Origin: Candidatus Nomurabacteria bacterium | GTDB taxonomy: Bacteria; Patescibacteriota; Minisyncoccia; Phycocordibacterales; UBA9973 | Reading direction: 5' to 3' | DNA length: 5,782 nucleotides | Assembly: GCA_020846955.1 (NCBI GenBank) | Contig: JADLCZ010000042.1 | Location: 1-5,782, forward strand | Part shown: positions 1 through 4,721 of the stretch, piece after piece | How the letters are laid out: every line of letters starts with the position of its first letter | How positions within the stretch are numbered: position 1 is the first letter of the stretch | The notes under the pieces: model-generated | What the model was told of the DNA's origin: nothing | What the model saw: the letters and a program-made list of their open reading frames with translations, nothing else | Database searches by the model: none | Translations under genes and position numbers: made by a program

Positions 1-245
1 ATCTACTTTTCAAATCTAAAAATGAATTAGATGCTATATATAAAGAGAAGGAAGGTAAGTATAAGGAATTGAAAGAGCTCTTGATTAGCGATATAATTAA
101 TTATATAACGCCTATGCGTGAAATCCGTAACAAACTTTCCAAGAGTGATGTGTTAAAAATTCTTGAAATGGGTAAAAATAAAATGATGCCAATAGTTGAT
201 AAGAAAATGATACAAATTAGAAATAAGATAGGAGTACAACTATGA
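1..245 (+). CDS. trpS: Tryptophanyl-tRNA synthetase, C-terminal end (5' partial)
   Basis: The open frame enters from the left edge (first full codon at 3) and gives 80 residues before a TGA at 243-245. The segment resembles the C-terminal helical end of bacterial TrpRS: a lysine-rich YKELKE stretch (about residues 20-25 of the fragment), a helix with I-x-P-M-R-E (residues 35-40) matching the family's 'L-x-P-I-R-E' pattern, and a closing helix rich in K/M/I that ends IRNKIGVQL, like the usual 'KVREKVGL' tail. The HIGH and KMSKS catalytic motifs lie outside the window, so activity cannot be judged. TrpRS charges tRNA-Trp in the cytoplasm. The stop overlaps the next start (ATGA at 242-245), which implies co-transcription and probably translational coupling with the small membrane protein downstream. 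The family call rests on pattern recognition of the tail only; another class I synthetase is possible but less likely. Confidence 0.8.
   Translation, partial: LLFKSKNELDAIYKEKEGKYKELKELLISDIINYITPMREIRNKLSKSDVLKILEMGKNKMMPIVDKKMIQIRNKIGVQL
229..234 (+). promoter_or_regulatory. Ribosome binding site of the small membrane protein gene
   Basis: TAGGAG lies 7 bases before the ATG at 242, inside the end of trpS. This is one of the best Shine-Dalgarno matches in the window. It supports ATG 242 as a real start and the 70-residue frame as a real gene. Confidence 0.7.
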
Positions 246-454
246 CTATAATCAAAATTTTTCTTACAGTAATATTTGGTGTATTGTATATACCACTAAA
301 CTGGTTTTTTATGAAATTACAGAAATGGTATCTACCATTATACAGAACAGACAGAGTACTTTACTATCTAGTAGCGCCATTTTATTGGACTTTTGTTGTT
401 ATAAACTCTATTATAGGTGTGCCATACGAATTAGTATCCCAGAATCTACATTAA
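242..454 (+). CDS. Small two-helix membrane protein of unknown function, 70 aa
   Basis: I do not recognise this family. The protein has a hydrophobic segment at about residues 3-23, a short polar, aromatic linker with basic residues (about 24-38, including K25, K28, R35, R38), and a second hydrophobic segment at about 40-61, so it is probably an integral membrane protein with two helices. It is rich in aromatic residues, including W21, W29, W49 and many Tyr and Phe. It has no cysteines and no recognisable catalytic motif or lipobox. The first helix has no obvious signal-peptidase site, so it is more likely an anchor than a cleaved signal. The frame has a good ribosome binding site (TAGGAG, 7-base spacing) and a 4-base ATGA overlap with trpS, both arguing for a genuine translated gene. 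A function linked to TrpRS cannot be inferred from coupling alone. Confidence 0.65.
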   Translation: MTIIKIFLTVIFGVLYIPLNWFFMKLQKWYLPLYRTDRVLYYLVAPFYWTFVVINSIIGVPYELVSQNLH

Positions 455-475
455 TTATTCTCAATATTGTCTATA

Positions 476-495
476 CACAACAAAGACTTTTTGTG
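476..495. repeat. Short imperfect palindrome in the aspS promoter region
   Basis: CACAA (476-480) and TTGTG (491-495) are perfect inverted arms. Inside them AAA (482-484) can pair with TTT (488-490), leaving one bulged base (C481) and a 3-base loop. It lies just upstream of, and touches, the TG of the candidate extended -10. It could be an operator, or a weak AT-rich hairpin ending the trpS transcript, but no U-tract follows directly. It may also be chance in AT-rich DNA. Confidence 0.3.
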
Positions 496-502
496 ATATT
501 AT
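494..502 (+). promoter_or_regulatory. Candidate extended -10 promoter for aspS (leaderless type)
   Basis: TGATATTAT matches the extended -10 pattern TGn-TATAAT, with hexamer TATTAT at 497-502 (5 of 6 bases). No good -35 sits at the usual spacing. TATACA at 472-477 has a 19-base spacer, and TTGTCT at 467-472 is too far away at 24; an extended -10 can work with a weak -35. A start site 6-8 bases downstream would fall at about 508-511, on the aspS ATG itself, and no Shine-Dalgarno sequence precedes that ATG. Both points fit a leaderless or near-leaderless mRNA. This is sequence inference only. Confidence 0.45.
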
Positions 503-510
503 AAATTAAT

Positions 511-1902
511 ATGACAAACAGAATTTATATAAAAGACTTAAAAAACCACATCGGCAACGAGGTAGTAATTGCTGGCTGGGTAGATGTACGTCGTGACCAA
601 GGCAAAATGGTGTTTGTAGATATGCGCGACATGACAGGACTTGTCCAAGGTGTTGTTTTGCCAAATTCACCTGCGATCGATACTGCAAAGGAAATTCGTC
701 CGGAATGGGTATTGAAAATTACTGGCAAAGTAAATCAACGACCTGAAAGAAATATAAAAGTTGGAGTACTTAATGGTGACATTGAACTCGAAGTTCTAAA
801 TATTGAGGTCTTGAACAAGGCAGAAACAATTCCATTTGAAATAAGTGGTGACACAAGAGAGATTGGTGAAGAGGTCCGTATGAAATACAAATACATTGAC
901 CTACGTTCAAAAAGAATGCAAGACAATATTCGCATGCGTGACAAAATTATTTCTTTTTTCCGCAACCACATGCATAGAAATGATTTCGTTGAAATCGAAA
1001 CTCCAATGCTCATGAAGGGCACTCCAGAAGGATCACGAGAATACCTTGTCCCATCACGACTTGAAAATGGCAAGTTCTATGCACTGCCACAATCTCCACA
1101 GCAATTTAAACAGCTATCAATGGTAGCAGGATTCGAAAAGTACTTCCAAATAGCGCGCTGTATGCGTGATGAAGACACTCGTGGTGATCGCCAGCCAGAA
1201 TTTACCCAGCTCGACTATGAAATGTCCTTTGTAGACCAAGAAGAAGTTCTATCTTTTACAGAACCAATGTTTATTGAACTTATAAAAACTTTGTACCCAA
1301 ACAAAAAAATCACAAGTATTCCTTTCCCACGCTTAACTTACGCAGAATCTATGGAAAAATATGGCAGTGACAAACCGGACTTACGAGAAAACAAAGAAGA
1401 CCCAGATGAACTTGCATTCTGTTGGATAGTAGACTTTCCGATGTTTGAGAAGTTGGAAGACGGCACACTGCAAGCCCAACACCACCCATTTTGTTCTGTA
1501 AAGCCAGAAGATAAAGAGAAGTTTATGACAGGAACAGACCTACTTTCTATTCGTGCCAATGCATATGACCTTGTGCTCAATGGTTATGAGCTCTCTTCTG
1601 GAAGTATCCGTATACACAATAGCGAGGAACAGAAACAAGTCTTCAACCTTCTTGGCATCCCCGAAGAAGTACAACAATTAAAATTTGCTCACATGCTCGA
1701 AGCCTTTACTTTTGGGTGTCCTCCACATGGTGGATTTGCTCCTGGCATTGATCGCGTTGTTATGATTCTACAAAATGAGCCAAATATCCGTGAAGTTATC
1801 GCATTTCCAAAAACTGGTGAAGGCAAGGATCTAATGATGGGCGCACCAAGCGTAATGCCAACCAAGCAAATTACTGAATTAGGAATAAAAATAATCAACT
1901 AG
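511..1902 (+). CDS. aspS: Aspartate--tRNA ligase (AspRS), bacterial type lacking the GAD domain
   Basis: Class IIb synthetase that activates aspartate with ATP and charges tRNA-Asp in the cytoplasm. The N-terminal OB-fold anticodon-binding domain spans about residues 1-105 (AGWVDVRRDQG at 21-31). Class II motif 1 is near IETPMLMKGTPEG (162-174). The aspartate/ATP region includes LPQSPQQFKQL (192-202). Motif 2 is RCMRDEDTRGDRQPEFTQLD (216-235), and motif 3 is GIDRVVMIL (412-420). The bacterial hallmarks YGSDKPDLR (284-292) and WIVDFP (305-310) are present. They are separated by only about a dozen residues (293-304), where bacterial AspRS normally carries the GAD insertion of over 100 residues. 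This explains a length of 463 rather than about 590. The core motifs look intact, so the enzyme should be active. ATG 511 is chosen because the N-terminus then starts as the family does; no Shine-Dalgarno sequence precedes it. The HIT gene follows 3 bp after the stop. Confidence 0.96.
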   Translation: MTNRIYIKDLKNHIGNEVVIAGWVDVRRDQGKMVFVDMRDMTGLVQGVVLPNSPAIDTAKEIRPEWVLKITGKVNQRPERNIKVGVLNGDIELEVLNIEVLNKAETIPFEISGDTREIGEEVRMKYKYIDLRSKRMQDNIRMRDKIISFFRNHMHRNDFVEIETPMLMKGTPEGSREYLVPSRLENGKFYALPQSPQQFKQLSMVAGFEKYFQIARCMRDEDTRGDRQPEFTQLDYEMSFVDQEEVLSFTEPMFIELIKTLYPNKKITSIPFPRLTYAESMEKYGSDKPDLRENKEDPDELAFCWIVDFPMFEKLEDGTLQAQHHPFCSVKPEDKEKFMTGTDLLSIRANAYDLVLNGYELSSGSIRIHNSEEQKQVFNLLGIPEEVQQLKFAHMLEAFTFGCPPHGGFAPGIDRVVMILQNEPNIREVIAFPKTGEGKDLMMGAPSVMPTKQITELGIKIIN

Positions 1903-1905
1903 ACT

Positions 1906-2298
1906 ATGTCAGACTGTATTTTTTGTAAAATTGTAAAAGCCGAGGTGCCATGTATTAAAATCTATGAAGATGCTGACTTCTTGGCTTTTATGGATATTTT
2001 CCCTGTGGCAAAAGGCCACGCACTCTTGATCCCCAAAAACCACATTGAATGGATGCAAGATTGTAATAATGACACAATTAGTAAAACATTTATTATTTGC
2101 AAGAATTTAATGCAAAATATTAAAAAAAATATTGACTGTGACTATATCCAGATTGGTGTTGTTGGTGAGCAAGTGCCACATTTCCATGTTCATCTAATCC
2201 CGCAAAAAAATGGTCATTTATTACCTCGATGGCCGATAATTTCTTATGACACTGATAATGAAATCAATGAATACGCTAATAAAATAAAGGGAGAATAA
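1906..2298 (+). CDS. HIT-family nucleotide hydrolase/transferase (Hint-like)
   Basis: Histidine-triad protein of 130 residues, the usual length of bacterial Hint/HIT proteins, which cleave phosphoramidates, aminoacyl-AMP or dinucleoside polyphosphates. The signature H-x-H-x-H is at H92, H94 and H96 within VPHFHVHLIP; H94 is the expected nucleophile by family alignment. The N-terminal CIFCKI (C4, C7) is a familiar HIT feature, often part of a zinc site. FMDIFPVAKGHALLIPKNH (28-46) is the conserved nucleotide-binding core, and the C-terminal part has the common R-W-P pattern. The start lies 3 bp after the aspS stop with no clear Shine-Dalgarno sequence, so translation may depend on ribosomes finishing aspS. 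Hydrolysis of the aminoacyl-adenylate made by AspRS would be a plausible link, but adjacency alone does not show it. The exact substrate cannot be read from the sequence. Confidence 0.93.
   Translation: MSDCIFCKIVKAEVPCIKIYEDADFLAFMDIFPVAKGHALLIPKNHIEWMQDCNNDTISKTFIICKNLMQNIKKNIDCDYIQIGVVGEQVPHFHVHLIPQKNGHLLPRWPIISYDTDNEINEYANKIKGE
2289..2293 (+). promoter_or_regulatory. Ribosome binding site of scpA
   Basis: GGGAG lies 6 bases before the ATG at 2300, inside the last codons of the HIT gene. Its position fixes the scpA start and suggests scpA is translated from the same mRNA as the HIT gene. Confidence 0.7.
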
Positions 2299-2299
2299 A

Positions 2300-3091
2300 A
2301 TGGATACAGAAACAATATACAAAGTAAAAGCAGGAAATTTTGAAGGGCCACTTGAGCTCCTTTTGAATTTGGTAGAAGAGAGGAAATTCTTTGTAAACGA
2401 CCTATCTCTTGCCGAAGTTACAAATGAGTATATTGCATATGTTAATAATTTATCAAAGGATAATACAATTGCACATATAAACAATGTGTCGAGCTTCGTA
2501 GTGGTTGCGGCAACATTGATACTGATTAAGTCCAAGTCGCTTTTACCAAATCTCACTCTTACAACAGAAGAAACAGAGAAAATTCAAAACCTAGAAGACC
2601 GTCTACGTTTGTACCAGATTATCAAAAATGCAAGTATAAATATCAAAACACAATTTGGTGCACAGATAATATTCGCGGCGCCAGAGCGTAATTGGAGTGA
2701 TCCTGTCTGGAGTCCAGATGAGAATATTACCAAGCAAACCATGCTTACTAGCATACAAACAGTCCTTGATAATATTCCTAAAAAAGCAATCCCATTACCT
2801 GAAGTTGAAGTAAAGAAGGTCATAAGCATGGAAGAAATGCTTGAGAATCTAACAGAACGTATCCAACAATCTATTACATTTTCTTTTAGAGAATTTTCCA
2901 ATAAATTTCCAAGTGCTGATGTTCGTGAACAGAAAGTTAATGTTATTGTTTCTTTTCTAGCTATGCTAGAATTGGTAAGAGAGGGAATTATAGATGTTAT
3001 ACAGAATGCCACCTTTGAGGATATGACTATTACTAAACAGGTTCTAGGTTCTAGTGAAAAGTTACTAGAAAATACACCTGAAAATTTATAA
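2300..3091 (+). CDS. scpA: Segregation and condensation protein A (kleisin subunit of SMC-ScpAB)
   Basis: Kleisin that bridges the SMC ATPase heads and binds a ScpB dimer, helping to compact and separate chromosomes on the nucleoid. The N-terminal kleisin signature FEGPLELLLNLVE is at residues 14-26. It is followed by the helical hallmark AATLILIKSKSLLP (70-83), normally 'MAATLLxIKSRMLLP'. The C-terminal winged helix that contacts the SMC cap is seen as VIVSFLAMLELVREGII (215-231) with Q-x-x-x-F-E-D-M (235-242). The middle (about 85-200) is variable linker and helices. At 263 residues the length is typical. It starts 1 bp after the HIT stop. The next gene is scpB, the usual partner. No smc gene is in the window, so that subunit must lie elsewhere. 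The last 18 codons contain part of a CTAG-rich repeat cluster. Confidence 0.94.
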   Translation: MDTETIYKVKAGNFEGPLELLLNLVEERKFFVNDLSLAEVTNEYIAYVNNLSKDNTIAHINNVSSFVVVAATLILIKSKSLLPNLTLTTEETEKIQNLEDRLRLYQIIKNASINIKTQFGAQIIFAAPERNWSDPVWSPDENITKQTMLTSIQTVLDNIPKKAIPLPEVEVKKVISMEEMLENLTERIQQSITFSFREFSNKFPSADVREQKVNVIVSFLAMLELVREGIIDVIQNATFEDMTITKQVLGSSEKLLENTPENL

Positions 3092-3112
3092 ATTACTAGC
3101 CCCTAGAACCTA
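3039..3112. repeat. CTAG-rich repeat cluster with competing inverted repeats at the scpA/scpB junction
   Basis: Five CTAG tetramers occur within 63 bases (3044, 3051, 3065, 3096 and 3103). GTTCTAG is repeated in tandem (3041-3047, 3048-3054), and its inverted copy CTAGAAC lies at 3103-3109. TAGGTTCTAG (3045-3054) pairs perfectly with CTAGAACCTA (3103-3112) across a 48-base loop. In the shifted register AGGTTCTAG (3039-3047) pairs with CTAGAACCT (3103-3111). A competing local hairpin is TTCTAGT (3049-3055) with ACTAGAA (3064-3070), which has an 8-base loop. The cluster spans the scpA stop (3089-3091) and ends 18 bases before scpB. No T-tract follows, so it is not a typical intrinsic terminator. 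Its role is unknown. Confidence 0.55.
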
Positions 3113-3130
3113 ATCACTAAACCTAATTAT

Positions 3131-3676
3131 ATGGAACTACACGCAAAAATTGAGGCATTATTATTTTTCAAAGGTGAACCTGTAACTATTAAAAAAATAG
3201 CAGAAATTTTGGGAGTTTCTGAAGGTGCTATCCATGAAGCAATTCTCGTTCTTAAGCAACGACAAGTAGGCTCTGGTTTATCCATTACAGAGAATGGTAA
3301 TGAAGTCATGCTTGGTACCAATAGAGATGCAAGTGGCTTCCTCGAAGCAATGCGCAAAGATGAGATCTCCCGTGACCTTACAAAATCATCACTTGAAACT
3401 TTATCTATTATTTTGTACAACAAGGGTGCAACTCGTGCCGAGATTGACTATATACGTGGAGTAAATTCTAGTTTTATTTTACGTAATTTGCTCATACGTG
3501 GATTAATAGAGAAAAATATTGACCCAAACGATTCTCGCCGATATACCTATAGTCCCACTACTGAGACTCTGCAATACATGGGTATTACTACACTTTCTGA
3601 ATTACCAGATTTCGATTCTATAGTAAACAATTTAAAAAATGCATTAAAAGGCGAAGAAAATGTTAATCATGAATAA
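3131..3676 (+). CDS. scpB: Segregation and condensation protein B
   Basis: Winged-helix partner that dimerises and binds the ScpA linker in the SMC-ScpAB condensin. The N-terminal winged helix opens with IEALLFFKGEPVTIKKIAEI (7-26), matching the family's 'IEALLFASGEPL'. The second winged helix carries the strongest signature, LETLSIILYNKGATRAEID (88-106), then YIRGVNSSFILRNLLIRGLI (107-126), and a closing G-I-x-x-L-S-E-L-P (151-159). At 181 residues it is a little short but normal. ATG 3131 is supported by N-terminal alignment. Upstream there is only the 39-base gap after scpA, with no Shine-Dalgarno sequence. The 3' end overlaps mraY by 17 bp in another frame. The sequence style around IDYIRGVNSSFILRNLLIRG resembles what I recall from Parcubacteria ScpB. 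Confidence 0.94.
   Translation: MELHAKIEALLFFKGEPVTIKKIAEILGVSEGAIHEAILVLKQRQVGSGLSITENGNEVMLGTNRDASGFLEAMRKDEISRDLTKSSLETLSIILYNKGATRAEIDYIRGVNSSFILRNLLIRGLIEKNIDPNDSRRYTYSPTTETLQYMGITTLSELPDFDSIVNNLKNALKGEENVNHE
3648..3651 (+). promoter_or_regulatory. Weak ribosome binding site deciding the mraY start
   Basis: AAGG (within AAAAGG) lies 8 bases before ATG 3660 and 17 before the in-frame ATG at 3669. The spacing favours 3660, giving a 17-base overlap with scpB. The match is short, so 3669 remains possible. Confidence 0.4.
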
Positions 3677-4715
3677 TGCTATAGAAATACTAATACCTGC
3701 AGTAATCAGCTTCATTTCTGGTATATTACTTACCCCAGTATTTACGCATTATTTTTATAAATACAAACTCTGGCGCCGTACACCGAGAACCACAGTTGTT
3801 CCATCTAATGATTTTAAAAAAATATACGAGGACAATGAATTACGTACACCAAGAACAGGTGGGATGATTGTTTGGATGTCTGTTATCGCTACTATTTTAA
3901 TAATTTATATTATATCTCTTTTTATTGATACAAATTTTGCAGAACGTATTAATTTTATTAATAGATCTGAAACACTTTTGCCTTTTATTGTATTAATTTT
4001 TGCATCTCTTGTTGGCCTTGCAGACGACTTTATTCAGATTTTTGCTAATGGTAAATTATCTGGAGATCCAATAGTTTTACGCTATTTAAAACTAGGGATT
4101 ATTCTCGTGCTTGGTCTTATTATAGGATGGTGGTTTTACTCAAAATTAGGGATGGACAGCGTACATATACCATTTGACGGGACACTTTACCTCGGTTTTT
4201 TGTTTATACCTTTCTTTATCCTAATTACACTTGGAGTATTTTCAACCAGTGTAATTGACGGCATCGATGGACTCTCGGGTGGGGTATTGGCACCTGTATT
4301 TGTTGCTTATACAGTAATCGCATATGGACACGGGCAATTCAATTTGGCTGCATTTTGTGCGGTTGTAGCATCAGGAATATTAGCATTTTTATGGTTCAAT
4401 ATTCCTCCAGCACGATTTTATATGGGAGAAACTGGTATGATCGGACTTACTGTAACAATTGCAGTCATTGCATTTCTGACAAATACTGTTTTACTATTGC
4501 CAATACTTGCATTTCCACTATTTATTACTTCTCTTTCAACTATTATTCAAATGGCTTCACGTAAATTTTTTAATGGTAAAAAAGTTTTCAAAGTTGCACC
4601 ACTGCATCATCATTTTGAGAGCATAGGTTGGCCAAAATATAAAGTTACTATGCGTTACTGGATAGTAAGTATAATGACGTCTATAATCGGAGTGGTATTA
4701 GTTTTTTTGCAATAA
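3660..4715 (+). CDS. mraY: Phospho-N-acetylmuramoyl-pentapeptide-transferase (lipid I synthase)
   Basis: Polytopic inner-membrane enzyme that transfers phospho-MurNAc-pentapeptide from UDP to undecaprenyl phosphate, making lipid I for peptidoglycan. Many hydrophobic segments span the 351 residues, a normal length. Family marks in order are TPRTGG (63-68, usually TPTMGG), the aspartate pair in GLADDF (D122, D123), the loop IDGIDGLSGG (D200, D203), MGETG (255-259) and the MraY-specific histidine loop APLHHHFE (313-320) followed by GWPKYKV. The histidine loop separates it from WecA/TagO relatives. E257 stands where MraY usually has the catalytic aspartate of MGDxG (D267 in E. coli), an unusual but conservative change. 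The start at 3660 overlaps scpB, and ATG 3669 is an alternative. The SEDS gene follows 6 bp after the stop. The usual neighbours murF (upstream) and murD (downstream) are absent. The A/T content is higher than in aspS. Confidence 0.95.
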   Translation: MLIMNNAIEILIPAVISFISGILLTPVFTHYFYKYKLWRRTPRTTVVPSNDFKKIYEDNELRTPRTGGMIVWMSVIATILIIYIISLFIDTNFAERINFINRSETLLPFIVLIFASLVGLADDFIQIFANGKLSGDPIVLRYLKLGIILVLGLIIGWWFYSKLGMDSVHIPFDGTLYLGFLFIPFFILITLGVFSTSVIDGIDGLSGGVLAPVFVAYTVIAYGHGQFNLAAFCAVVASGILAFLWFNIPPARFYMGETGMIGLTVTIAVIAFLTNTVLLLPILAFPLFITSLSTIIQMASRKFFNGKKVFKVAPLHHHFESIGWPKYKVTMRYWIVSIMTSIIGVVLVFLQ

Positions 4716-4721
4716 TATATT

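Noticed and set aside
455..510. T-box riboswitch or other leader RNA before aspS
   Set aside because: The gap is only 56 bases, lacks the conserved T-box sequence and has no terminator/antiterminator pair.
506..1898. Four minus-strand open frames opposite aspS (506-688, 735-1073, 1338-1580, 1689-1898) and one in another frame of the same strand (525-728)
   Set aside because: All lie inside a gene with full family signatures. They have no ribosome binding site or recognisable domain and are shadow frames of the coding strand.
3092..3130. Intrinsic terminator between scpA and scpB
   Set aside because: Inverted repeats are present, but the stems are AT-rich and no T-tract follows.
3111..3130. 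A separate promoter for scpB (TAATCA or TAATTA as -10)
   Set aside because: The matches are expected by chance in this AT-rich stretch, and none has a -35 or a spacing consistent with the start.
2221..3423. Minus-strand open frames opposite the HIT, scpA and scpB genes (2221-2556, 2584-3012, 3127-3423)
   Set aside because: They are antisense to strongly recognised genes and show low-complexity Ser/Ile/Phe-rich translations with no known motifs.
4355..4564. A 69-residue plus-strand frame inside mraY, rich in Cys, Ser and Tyr
   Set aside because: It overlaps the MGETG and later helices of mraY in another frame. The composition is a frame-shift artefact of membrane-protein codons.
4702..4708. 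Run of seven T near the end of mraY as a terminator or programmed slippage site
   Set aside because: No GC-rich stem precedes it. It encodes Val-Phe-Leu at the normal C-terminus, and slippage there would change only the last two or three residues.
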